Part shown: positions 8,072 through 14,834 of the stretch, piece by piece
Layout: each line of letters starts with the position of its first letter
Position numbering within the stretch: the first letter of the stretch is position 1
IMG/VR virus record: IMGVR_UViG_3300021957_006654
Location: 1 to 23,778 of that record
Strand: one strand, 5' to 3'
DNA: 23,778 bases
From: a virus
The notes under the pieces: generated by a model
What the model saw: only the letters and a program-made list of their open reading frames with translations
Database searches by the model: none
What the model was told of the DNA's origin: nothing
Position numbers and translations under genes: made by a program

Positions 8072-9406
8072 ATGACGCTAAAAAGTTTACAACAATACGG
8101 GAAGGGGTTTCAACTTAAAGTACTAGGTTCACTACTTACAGATAAAGGATTTCTAATTAATGTTAGAGATGTTTTACATGAATATTATTTTGATGCTGAT
8201 TCACATAAATGGATAATCGGACAGATTATAAGTTACTTCGATAAGTATCATACTAATGTTACTATGGATGTACTTAGAGTTGAACTTCAAAAGATAGAAA
8301 ATGAAGTACTTCAAGTAGCTTTAAAAGAAGAATTAAGAAACTCATACGAAGCTTCACAAGATGATTTAGACTACGTTCAAGAAGAATTTACAACGTTTTG
8401 TAAGAATCAAGAAATGAAGAACGCTATACTTAGCTCAGCTGATCTACTTAAGAAAGGTGATTTTGACGGTATTAGAAGTAATATCGAAAATGCTATGAAG
8501 GCGGGTATGGATAAAAATATAGGACATGAATATAATAAAGACATTGAAACGCGTTATAGGGTTGATTATAGACCTACTATCCCTACTCCGTGGCCTGTTC
8601 TCAACGAAGGGATTCAAGGTGGATTTGGACCAGGAGATTTAAGTATAGTATTTGGTTCACCAGGAGGAGGTAAATCTTGGGCAATGGTAGCTATAGCTGG
8701 ACATGCTGTAAGGTTAGGTTATAAAGTTAACTTTTATACTTTAGAACTTGGAGAAGACTATGTTGGTAAAAGATTTGACTGTTACTTTACCGGATACAGT
8801 ATAGATGAAGTAAACGAACATAGAAAAGAAGTTACAGATCTTGTAGAAGAATTAAAAGGAAGATTAATAGTTAAAGAGTATCCACCAAAAGGTGCATCTA
8901 TTAATACTATAAAAGCTCATATTCAAAAATGTATAGATATGGATCATAAACCAGATCTAGTAGTTATTGATTATGTAGATTATTTAAAAGCACCATCTAA
9001 AGGTAGAAACTATGAAAGAAAAGATGAAATAGATGATGTATTTATAGCAACTAAAGGTCTTGCAAAAGAAATGAAAATACCAGTTATTACACCGTCTCAG
9101 GTAAATAGAATGGGAGCAAGAGATAGTATTATAGAAGGAGATAAAGCAGCAGGTAGTTACGATAAGATGATGGTAGCTGATATGTGTTTCTCTCTTTCAA
9201 GACAAAAAGAGGATAAGGTTTTAGGTACCGGTAGGGTACATGTTATGAAAAATAGGTATGGACAAGACGGGATGACATATAATATTAAGATGAACACTAA
9301 CAACGGTCAGATTGAATTTTTAGAAAGAACTTCACAAGAAGAACTAGAGGCAATAGATGCTCCTATGTCTAAGGAAGGTGTACTAAGTTTATTGAAAAAA
9401 ATATAG
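8072..9406 (+). CDS. 41: Replicative helicase, gp41/DnaB type
   Basis: 444 residues, ATG with AAAGGTT five bases upstream. A hexameric 5'-3' DNA helicase of the phage replisome. The N-terminal helical domain (1-165) precedes a RecA-like core: Walker A G195-S-P-G-G-G-K201-S202, the catalytic-Glu region VNFYTLELGEDYVGKR, Walker B LVVIDYVDYL, and the Q/N sensor region VITPSQVNRMG. A KNRYGQDG arginine-finger-like motif follows near residue 392. The order matches T4 gp41 and DnaB. No primase is encoded in the window. A promoter sits immediately downstream for the nrd genes. Confidence 0.9.
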   Translation: MTLKSLQQYGKGFQLKVLGSLLTDKGFLINVRDVLHEYYFDADSHKWIIGQIISYFDKYHTNVTMDVLRVELQKIENEVLQVALKEELRNSYEASQDDLDYVQEEFTTFCKNQEMKNAILSSADLLKKGDFDGIRSNIENAMKAGMDKNIGHEYNKDIETRYRVDYRPTIPTPWPVLNEGIQGGFGPGDLSIVFGSPGGGKSWAMVAIAGHAVRLGYKVNFYTLELGEDYVGKRFDCYFTGYSIDEVNEHRKEVTDLVEELKGRLIVKEYPPKGASINTIKAHIQKCIDMDHKPDLVVIDYVDYLKAPSKGRNYERKDEIDDVFIATKGLAKEMKIPVITPSQVNRMGARDSIIEGDKAAGSYDKMMVADMCFSLSRQKEDKVLGTGRVHVMKNRYGQDGMTYNIKMNTNNGQIEFLERTSQEELEAIDAPMSKEGVLSLLKKI

Positions 9407-9412
9407 TAAAAA

Positions 9413-9444
9413 GTTGTTTGAAAGTGTAATATATACTATATTTA
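9413..9444 (+). promoter_or_regulatory. Promoter for the nrd operon
   Basis: AAAAAGTTG with TTG at 9414-9416, a 20-base spacer, and TATATTTA at 9437-9444, matching the recurrent architecture in this window and close to the Bacteroidota -33/-7 consensus. The predicted start lies near 9449-9452, so the transcript would begin at the base of the structured leader described next. Confidence 0.6.
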
Positions 9445-9449
9445 TATAA

Positions 9450-9486
9450 GGCCCGAAAGACAAAAATCAATCGGGTTATTTTGTCT
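9450..9486 (+). promoter_or_regulatory. Structured leader of nrdB, possible H-type pseudoknot
   Basis: Two perfect stems interleave. Stem 1 pairs CCCGA (9452-9456) with TCGGG (9471-9475), extendable by two G-U pairs. Stem 2 pairs AGACAAAA (9458-9465), inside the loop of stem 1, with TTTTGTCT (9479-9486). The order 1a-2a-1b-2b with linkers of 1, 5 and 3 bases is compatible with an H-type pseudoknot, or with two mutually exclusive hairpins acting as a switch. No T-run follows the 8-bp stem, so it does not look like a terminator. It lies at the predicted 5' end of the nrd mRNA, 27 bases before the nrdB ATG. Confidence 0.5.
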
Positions 9487-9513
9487 AACACACCCAATAA
9501 TATATAAAGATAT

Positions 9514-10491
9514 ATGAGTTTATTAAAAGAAAGAGTTGTCTACAAACCCTTCGAATATCCCCAAGCATACGATTACTGGCTTAAACAACAACAGGCACAT
9601 TGGCTACATACAGAAGTACCGATGGCACAAGACGTAACCGATTGGAAGTCTAATATGAAAGACCACGAAAAGAACGTTGTTGGTCAGATTCTAAAAGGAT
9701 TTGCTCAAACAGAAACAGTTGTTAATGATTACTGGTCAACACTAGTAACTAAGTGGTTTAGGAAACCAGAAGTAATAATGATGGGCACTACTTTAGGTTC
9801 TAGTGAAACAATTCATGCAGAAGCTTACTCTTTATTAAATGAACAATTAGGTTTAGATGACTTCTCAGAGTTTTTAGAAGATGAAGCTACTATGGCTAAG
9901 ATAGAAACGTTAATGAATGTTAGAGACCACCATGATGGTACTCCTAACTGGCATGAAAGAGCTAAATCATTAGCTATATTTTCTGCATTTACAGAAGGAG
10001 TTAATTTATTTAGTTCATTTGCAGTTTTGCTATCTTTTAAAATGAGAAATAAACTTAAAGGTGTAGGTCAAATAGTAGAATGGTCTGTAAGAGACGAATC
10101 TCTTCACTCTGACGCTGGATGCTGGTTATTTAGAACTCTTATGGAAGAAAATCCTAAATTTAAAACTAAAAAGCTAATTAATGAAATAGAAGATGCAGCT
10201 GAAATGATGATGAAATTAGAGTTTGATTTTATAGATAAAGTATTTGAATTAGGAGACTTAGAAAATCTAACTAAAGATGAGCTAAAGAATTTTATTAAAC
10301 ATAGAATTAATACAAAGATGAAGGATTTAGGTCTTACACCTATTGTACCATCAGCAGAGATAGACAAAGGAGCATTAAAAACAATGAAATGGTTTGATGC
10401 AGTAATAGCAGGTAAACAACATACAGACTTCTTTGCAAGCAGAGTAACAAATTATAGTAAAGGTCACCTTGATTGGTCGACAGCATTTTAA
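9514..10491 (+). CDS. nrdB: Class I ribonucleotide reductase, small subunit
   Basis: 325 residues. It holds the dimetal/radical cofactor that starts dNTP synthesis by the large subunit. Metal ligands in order: E67 (at the position of E. coli Asp84, 31 residues before the next ligand), E98 and H101 (E98-T-I-H101), E161, and E195-x2-H198 (DESLH). The radical tyrosine is kept as Y105 (E98-TIHAEA-Y105). The first ligand is Glu rather than Asp, as in several non-classical subclasses, so cofactor metal and subclass cannot be assigned from sequence alone. There is no ATP-cone. It has its own promoter and a structured leader, and nrdA follows 10 bases after the stop. The protein ends SKGHLDWSTAF, a plausible tail for docking to NrdA. 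Confidence 0.93.
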   Translation: MSLLKERVVYKPFEYPQAYDYWLKQQQAHWLHTEVPMAQDVTDWKSNMKDHEKNVVGQILKGFAQTETVVNDYWSTLVTKWFRKPEVIMMGTTLGSSETIHAEAYSLLNEQLGLDDFSEFLEDEATMAKIETLMNVRDHHDGTPNWHERAKSLAIFSAFTEGVNLFSSFAVLLSFKMRNKLKGVGQIVEWSVRDESLHSDAGCWLFRTLMEENPKFKTKKLINEIEDAAEMMMKLEFDFIDKVFELGDLENLTKDELKNFIKHRINTKMKDLGLTPIVPSAEIDKGALKTMKWFDAVIAGKQHTDFFASRVTNYSKGHLDWSTAF

Positions 10492-10501
10492 ATAAAAGGT
10501 T

Positions 10502-12217
10502 ATGACACTAACAGTAGATTATTCCCAATGGGAAAAAGGAAAAGATTATCCAGAATGGATGAATGAAGTTTCGTTAGCAACTATTTCTAACGGATACTTA
10601 CTACCTGGAGAAACACCAAAAACAGCATTCAGAAGAGTAGCTGATACTATTGCAAAAAGATTAGATCGCCCAGATTTAGCAAATAAATTTCACCGTTATA
10701 TGTGGAAAGGTTGGTTAAACTTAGCATCACCAGTTCTCTCTAATACAGGAACTGATAGAGGATTACCAATATCTTGTTTTGGTATAGATACACCCGACTC
10801 AATTAGAGGTATAGGGTTAACTAATGCTGAATTAATGAGACTAACTTCTTTAGGAGGTGGAGTAGGAATAGGATTATCTAAAGTAAGAGGTAGAGGTCAA
10901 AAAATAGGGGACGGTTCAACTGGCAATTCTGAAGGAGTTGTACCATGGGCTAAAATTTATGACTCTACTATCATTGCTACTAATCAAGGTGCTGTAAGAA
11001 GAGGAGCAGCATCAGTAAATCTTGACATTAACCACCCAGATATCAAAGAATACCTACAAATTAGAAGACCTAAAGGAGATCCAAATAGACAGTGTTTAAA
11101 TTTACATCAGTGTATTATTGTAGATGATGCATTTATGCAAAGACTTGAACATAGAGAGACTGAAGCTATGGAACTATGGGTACAGATACTTAAATCCAGG
11201 GTAGAAACAGGGGAACCTTATATAATGTTTAGTGATAATGTTAATAATGACAATCCACCTGCATATAAAAAGAACAACTTAGATGTTAGTATGACTAATA
11301 TATGTTCCGAGATTACTTTACATACAGATGAAGAACATTCATTTATTTGCTGTTTATCATCAGTTAATTTAACTAAATGGGATGAATGGAAAAATACTGA
11401 TTTAGTAGAAACTTCAATATACTTCTTAGATGGAGTATTAGAAGAATTTTTAACTAAAACTTCCGGAAGAGAATCATTAGCTAGACCTCATAGATCTGCA
11501 AAAAAGGGTAGAGCAGTAGGTTTAGGTGTATTAGGATGGCATACTCTATTACAATCTAAGAGAGTACCTTTCTCATCTATAGCAGCTACATCACTTACTA
11601 ACCAAATATTCTCAGATATTAAAAATAAAGCAGAAGCTGCTTCAAGACAACTAGCTGAAGAGTACGGAGAGCCTTTATGGTGTAAGGGTACTGGTATGAG
11701 AAATACACATTTACTTGCAATTGCACCAACAGTATCAAATAGTACAATAGCAGGAGGAGTCTCAGCAGGAATAGAACCAATACCTGCGAATGTATTTACT
11801 TTTAATTCAGCAAAAGGTACTTTTATTAGAAAAAATAAAGCTTTAGAAGAGTATTTAGAAGAAAAAGGTGCTAATACTGAAGAAGTATGGGACCAAATTA
11901 TGAAAGATAGAGGTAGTATAGCAAATCTACCAGAAGATATTATGCCTGCAGACGATAAACCAATATTTTTAACGTTTGCTGAGATAAATCAGTTGCAATT
12001 AGTAGAGCAGGCAGCTGCTAGACAGAAATATATTGATCAAACACAGTCATTAAATTTAGCGTTTGATCCAACAGATAGTCCTAAGTTTATTAATGAGGTA
12101 CATCAAACAGCTTGGAGACTTGGAATTAAAACATTATATTATTTAAGAACAGATTCAGTAATCAACGGAGATATAGGTTCAAGAACCGCTCTAGATTGCC
12201 TATCATGTGATGGTTAA
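10502..12217 (+). CDS. nrdA: Class I ribonucleotide reductase, large subunit
   Basis: 571 residues. It reduces ribonucleoside diphosphates to dNDPs. Active-site features: C92 (PISC92FG, the first redox Cys), N266-x-C268-x-E270 (the thiyl radical Cys with its Asn and Glu), C283/C284 (second redox Cys region, CCLSSVNL), the adjacent tyrosines in TLYYLRT for radical transfer, and a C-terminal C566-L-S-C569 pair that thioredoxin can reduce. It is shorter than E. coli NrdA (761) because the N-terminal ATP-cone is absent; the overall activity site for dATP inhibition is therefore missing, which would let dNTP synthesis continue at high dATP. AAAAGGTT abuts the ATG. Its 3' end overlaps the next small gene. 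Confidence 0.93.
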   Translation: MTLTVDYSQWEKGKDYPEWMNEVSLATISNGYLLPGETPKTAFRRVADTIAKRLDRPDLANKFHRYMWKGWLNLASPVLSNTGTDRGLPISCFGIDTPDSIRGIGLTNAELMRLTSLGGGVGIGLSKVRGRGQKIGDGSTGNSEGVVPWAKIYDSTIIATNQGAVRRGAASVNLDINHPDIKEYLQIRRPKGDPNRQCLNLHQCIIVDDAFMQRLEHRETEAMELWVQILKSRVETGEPYIMFSDNVNNDNPPAYKKNNLDVSMTNICSEITLHTDEEHSFICCLSSVNLTKWDEWKNTDLVETSIYFLDGVLEEFLTKTSGRESLARPHRSAKKGRAVGLGVLGWHTLLQSKRVPFSSIAATSLTNQIFSDIKNKAEAASRQLAEEYGEPLWCKGTGMRNTHLLAIAPTVSNSTIAGGVSAGIEPIPANVFTFNSAKGTFIRKNKALEEYLEEKGANTEEVWDQIMKDRGSIANLPEDIMPADDKPIFLTFAEINQLQLVEQAAARQKYIDQTQSLNLAFDPTDSPKFINEVHQTAWRLGIKTLYYLRTDSVINGDIGSRTALDCLSCDG

Positions 12218-12437
12218 CGTAAAAGAAATATTATCAGCTTGGGCTATAAGTGTTAATCCCACCGAAGAACAAGCTAAAAAAGCAGCATACAGACTTAGTG
12301 TCTGTGATGGCTGTGACAACAAACTAAAGAATAGGTTTGGTGTTATTGTTTGTATAGAATGTGGTTGCGTATTAAGCAAAAAAGCTTTTTCTCCACTAGA
12401 AAATCCTTGTCCGGAAAGGAAATGGGATCAGGAGTAA
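12210..12437 (+). CDS. Small zinc-ribbon protein linked to nrdA
   Basis: 75 residues from the ATG at 12210 (a GTG at 12207 would add one Met). The start lies inside the nrdA 3' end. Six or more cysteines in paired motifs (CDGC, CIECGC and a final CP before RKW) predict one or two zinc sites. The pattern C..C...CxxCGC...CPxxxW is one I associate with small phage proteins of unknown role, often near redox genes. Coupling to nrdA suggests a partner in RNR or thioredoxin biology, but no function can be assigned. Confidence 0.7.
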   Translation: MVNVKEILSAWAISVNPTEEQAKKAAYRLSVCDGCDNKLKNRFGVIVCIECGCVLSKKAFSPLENPCPERKWDQE

Positions 12438-12464
12438 TTGCTATGTCGAACAAACACTGCTATT

Positions 12465-12674
12465 ATGAAAACAGTAAAACTTCCTCCTATTGAGGAACTT
12501 AAAGAGTTGATTAAAGATGGAAATAACCTTACTTTTTATAAAAGAGTAAAATGGGAAGGTCCAATTGAAAGTGTTAATTTTTTGAAACGTAAAATTAAAG
12601 AATATAACACATTTTTAGAAGATAGTAAAGAAGAAGATACCGATAAATTAACCCCAAAAGGAGTTGGTCTTTAG
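12465..12674 (+). CDS. Small protein of unknown function
   Basis: 69 residues from the ATG at 12465; a TTG at 12438 directly after the upstream stop would add nine residues. Charged and helical, starting MKTVKLPPIEELKELIK, with an acidic patch (about residues 52-60) and no recognised domain. It sits in the nrd operon. Support comes from tight spacing and coding-like composition only. Confidence 0.5.
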   Translation: MKTVKLPPIEELKELIKDGNNLTFYKRVKWEGPIESVNFLKRKIKEYNTFLEDSKEEDTDKLTPKGVGL

Positions 12675-12694
12675 AGGTATTTTTCGTATATTTA
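12663..12694 (+). promoter_or_regulatory. Promoter before the small basic gene and thioredoxin
   Basis: GTTG at 12663-12666 (inside the end of the previous gene), 20 bases, then TATATTTA at 12687-12694, preceded by TTCG as in two other promoters here. The predicted start is about 14 bases before the ATG at 12713. Confidence 0.5.
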
Positions 12695-12712
12695 ATATAT
12701 AAAATAAATACT

Positions 12713-12871
12713 ATGTCTAAAATTTCAGCTAAGGGTAGATATACCCAACTTATGGAGTGGTTAAAAACATATAAAGCTTCTCCAGTTTTTAAAAATAAAG
12801 ATAGTAAAGACAAAAAGTTTACTAGAAAACAATCTAGAATGTCTTACTATAAGAATAAAGGAGGAAGATGA
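12713..12871 (+). CDS. Small basic protein
   Basis: 52 residues, easily missed by length cutoffs. Lys/Arg-rich, with KNKDSKDKKFTRKQSR in the second half, so it may bind nucleic acid. It follows its own promoter, ends in an ATGA overlap with the thioredoxin start, and its last codons contain the Shine-Dalgarno sequence of thioredoxin. These features support a real gene. Function unknown. Confidence 0.65.
   Translation: MSKISAKGRYTQLMEWLKTYKASPVFKNKDSKDKKFTRKQSRMSYYKNKGGR
12857..12864 (+). promoter_or_regulatory. Strong Shine-Dalgarno for thioredoxin
   Basis: AAAGGAGG ends three bases before the ATG at 12868. It is the clearest canonical ribosome-binding site that I noticed in the window, where most starts have only an A-rich or AAAGGTT leader. 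It fixes the thioredoxin start and suggests high or coupled translation. Confidence 0.6.
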
Positions 12872-13128
12872 AAAAACTTATCAAATTCTGGGCGGAATGG
12901 TGTGGACCTTGTCAAACATATTCAGACATATGGGACGAAGTAACACCTAAATTTAAAGATCAGGTGGAATTTATTAATATAAACGTTGATAAAGATACAA
13001 CTGGACTTGCAGCCAAATACAAAGTAAGGTCTATACCATTTACTGTTTTAATAAAAGAAGATGGTTCAGAGATTACAAAAACCGGTTTATTAACCAAAAA
13101 TGAATTAGAAGAACTAATACTATCATAA
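12868..13128 (+). CDS. Thioredoxin
   Basis: 86 residues, a compact thioredoxin fold. The active site is W11-C12-G-P-C15, and the cis-Pro loop is RSIPFTVL near residues 52-59. It is shorter than E. coli thioredoxin (about 109), lacking most of the first strand and helix, as is usual for phage versions. It likely reduces the C-terminal CxxC of the phage NrdA after each turnover. Encoded downstream of nrdBA, with a strong ribosome-binding site. The next gene begins immediately after its stop (TAAATG). Confidence 0.9.
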   Translation: MKKLIKFWAEWCGPCQTYSDIWDEVTPKFKDQVEFININVDKDTTGLAAKYKVRSIPFTVLIKEDGSEITKTGLLTKNELEELILS

Positions 13129-13425
13129 ATGTTACGAAACCCTAATAGTATTCCGGAAACGGATACAGTTATAAAAGATCCAGTATTGGATCCATTTTTT
13201 ATTACTAGATCTCAATCAGGCGGTTTTACCGTATTTGAGAACGTAGTTAAAGGCGATAATAATACAGAATATATTAAGAGCCTTGGATATCCTTCAAACT
13301 TTGGTTCTGCACTTAATATGATTGCAAGAGAAAAGTTAAACGAAGGAGGAAAAGTATATAATTTAAAAACATATGTAGAACGTTGGGAGTCTGTAAAAAA
13401 TTCCTTAACTTCTATATTACAATAG
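13129..13425 (+). CDS. Conserved-looking phage protein of unknown function
   Basis: 98 residues, ATG right after the thioredoxin stop. Aromatic motifs DPFFITRSQSGGFTVFE (about 21-37) and a C-terminal VYNLKTYVERWESV segment suggest a small folded domain, but I do not recognise a family. It ends in TAG and is in the same frame as queC, with no other stop between the two. Readthrough would give a fusion, although queC has its own ATG at 13474. Confidence 0.65.
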   Translation: MLRNPNSIPETDTVIKDPVLDPFFITRSQSGGFTVFENVVKGDNNTEYIKSLGYPSNFGSALNMIAREKLNEGGKVYNLKTYVERWESVKNSLTSILQ

Positions 13426-13456
13426 CGTTTGCCTATACGCTTCAAATACCTGGCAA
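13424..13456 (+). promoter_or_regulatory. Possible pseudoknot between the 98-residue gene and queC
   Basis: AGCGT (13424-13428) pairs with ACGCT (13437-13441), and TTGCC (13429-13433) pairs with GGCAA (13452-13456). The order 1a-2a-1b-2b is that of an H-type pseudoknot, with a 10-base A-containing third loop. The first stem overlaps the upstream stop codon, and the element ends 17 bases before the queC ATG. The stems are short, so chance is a real possibility. It does not match the preQ1-I consensus that I know. Confidence 0.3.
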
Positions 13457-13473
13457 ATTTAATTACTATACAA

Positions 13474-14265
13474 ATGGAAAAAAATGTTGTAGTTAGTCTT
13501 AGCGGAGGGATGGACTCCTCAACTTTATTACTCAGATGTTTATCAGAGTATGATAATGTAACAGCTATATCTTTTGATTACGGTCAAAAACATAGAGTTG
13601 AACTTGAAAGAGCACAATCATTAGTGGATTATTTAAACGATAATGGTCAGTATGTTAATTATCAAGTTATTAAATTAGAAGGTTTGGTTAATTTATTAGA
13701 TTCAAATCTTGTAGAAGGAGGTGATGATGTACCAGAAGGTCATTATGAAGAAGAAAATATGGTAGCGACTGTGGTACCTAATAGAAATAAAATTTTCTCT
13801 TCTATTACTCAAGCAGTAGCTTTATCTATAGCTAAAAGAACTGAAGAAGAGTGTGATATCGCTCTAGGTATTCACGCTGGTGATCATGCAATTTACCCAG
13901 ACTGTAGACAAGAGTTTAGAGATGCTGATTATGAAGCATTTAAAATTGGTAATTGGGATGCAGATACTGTAGGTTTTTTCATACCTTATATAGAAACAGA
14001 TAAATTAGGAATATTAAAAGATGGGCAAGAATTGGTTAAAGAGCTTGGAATTAATTTTGAAGATGTATATAAACGTACTAATACTTCTTATAAGCCTTTT
14101 CCTAGCGGGAATAGCGACTATAAATCCGCAAGTTCAGTGGAAAGGATTGAAGCATTTATTGGCTTGGGTGTCGATGACCCTGTTCAATATGAGGACGAAA
14201 CTGGACCAGTAGATTATTCAGTAGCTAAAACACACGTAGAAAAATTATTAGCAGATTATGCGTAA
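13474..14265 (+). CDS. queC: QueC-like 7-cyano-7-deazaguanine synthase, zinc cysteines lost
   Basis: 263 residues from the ATG at 13474; a TTG 45 bases upstream is in frame but lies in a structured region. QueC converts 7-carboxy-7-deazaguanine to preQ0 using ATP and ammonia. The PP-loop is S10-G-G-M-D-S15. The FDYGQKH motif and a VVPNRNKIF segment match the family. The C-terminal zinc site, normally four Cys (SC...CxxCxxCVER), reads SY206...D215-Y-K-S218-A-S-S221-VER, so all four Cys are replaced while the flanking ERIEAF...GVDDP is kept. The fold is probably conserved with a changed or metal-free site. The product could be preQ0 or a related 7-substituted base. queD and queE lie about 6 kb downstream. 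Confidence 0.85.
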   Translation: MEKNVVVSLSGGMDSSTLLLRCLSEYDNVTAISFDYGQKHRVELERAQSLVDYLNDNGQYVNYQVIKLEGLVNLLDSNLVEGGDDVPEGHYEEENMVATVVPNRNKIFSSITQAVALSIAKRTEEECDIALGIHAGDHAIYPDCRQEFRDADYEAFKIGNWDADTVGFFIPYIETDKLGILKDGQELVKELGINFEDVYKRTNTSYKPFPSGNSDYKSASSVERIEAFIGLGVDDPVQYEDETGPVDYSVAKTHVEKLLADYA

Positions 14266-14401
14266 GAAACTATCAAAATACGTAGAAGTATGTAAATGTA
14301 ATTGGAGAGAAATATTTGCATTATCATTTGTATTGCATTTTGTTTTCGATTGGTTTATATTCGCTCTAGGAGTTTTGTTAGGGATGCATTTAGGACATTA
14401 A
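14258..14401 (+). CDS. Mini membrane protein
   Basis: 47 residues, ATG inside the queC 3' end (8-base overlap), stop one base before the next ATG. A basic start (MRKKLSKY) with Cys12 and Cys14, then one hydrophobic segment (about residues 19-42) rich in Phe, Leu and Val. Probably a single-pass inner-membrane protein. The close fit between two genes supports it. Function unknown. Confidence 0.55.
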   Translation: MRKKLSKYVEVCKCNWREIFALSFVLHFVFDWFIFALGVLLGMHLGH

Positions 14402-14402
14402 T

Positions 14403-14729
14403 ATGAGAAAATTATTTTTAATAATAGCGTTATTTTTTACTTTCAATAGTTTGGAAGCTCAAAAAGTAGAGAAAATAGATCCATCATTGTATGGATACTG
14501 GATAAACTTGGATAATGAAATACTTATTATACAAGTAAACAACACCTTTACAAGAAGAAATGGATCAGAGATTATTTCACAAGGTGAATTACAGGTAGTA
14601 GATGGAGAATTATTAGTTATTAGAACTGATATTGAAGAAGAATATTTATTAGGATTTACTATCAGAAATGATATTTTTGTTGTAGCTAAACCTGACAGTT
14701 CTCAGGCTTGGGTATTTACAAGATTATAG
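14403..14729 (+). CDS. Small secreted protein
   Basis: 108 residues with a clear Sec signal peptide (RKLFLIIALFFTFNSLEA) and likely cleavage before Gln20, the AQ pattern common in Bacteroidota. The mature part (about 89 residues) is predicted to be mostly beta: GYWINLDNEILIIQVNNTF, then alternating strands ending SSQAWVFTRL, reminiscent of small lipocalin-like domains. No cysteines are in the mature region. It is one of four exported proteins here and may act in the periplasm or outer membrane. Exact role unknown. Confidence 0.7.
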   Translation: MRKLFLIIALFFTFNSLEAQKVEKIDPSLYGYWINLDNEILIIQVNNTFTRRNGSEIISQGELQVVDGELLVIRTDIEEEYLLGFTIRNDIFVVAKPDSSQAWVFTRL

Positions 14730-14739
14730 TATTAAGGAT

Positions 14740-14811
14740 TGCGGGGTGGAGAAGTGGTATCTCGCCGGGCTCATAACCCGGAGGTCGCAGGTTCGAATCC
14801 TGTCCCCGCCA
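14740..14811 (+). tRNA. Initiator-type tRNA-fMet (CAT)
   Basis: A complete cloverleaf can be drawn. Acceptor GCGGGG (14741-14746) pairs with CCCCGC (14804-14809); T8 and G9 follow. D stem GAGA/TCTC (14749-14752, 14760-14763). Anticodon stem CCGGG/CCCGG (14765-14769, 14777-14781) with loop CTCATAA and anticodon CAT at 14772-14774. T arm GCAGG-TTCGAAT-CCTGT (14787-14803). Three initiator hallmarks are present: position 1 (T14740) and 72 (C14810) do not pair; the anticodon stem has three consecutive G:C pairs next to the loop; and the D stem has A11:T24. A73 is followed by CTA, so the CCA end would be added or repaired by host enzyme. The body resembles bacterial fMet tRNA. Confidence 0.9.
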
Positions 14812-14834
14812 CTACGTTTTTTAAAAATGTAATT

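Noticed and set aside
8067-8074. T4-type late promoter TATAAATA
   Set aside because: TATAAATG here (and at 3844-3851) overlaps the start codon, so it cannot drive the same gene, and it is probably just an A/T-rich initiation region.
9458-9486. Terminator between helicase and nrdB
   Set aside because: The 8-bp stem is AT-rich and lacks a following T-run, and a promoter lies just upstream, so a leader element is more likely.
10104-10367. Minus-strand open frame in nrdB
   Set aside because: Opposite conserved NrdB residues including the metal ligands; low-complexity translation and no start signals.
13424-13476. preQ1-I riboswitch before queC
   Set aside because: The stem order fits, but loop sequences and the second stem do not match the consensus that I know; kept only as an unassigned structure.
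14739-14834. N-terminal extension of the lipoprotein
   Set aside because: This open frame is the tRNA gene read through; the ATG at 14835 begins a proper signal peptide.
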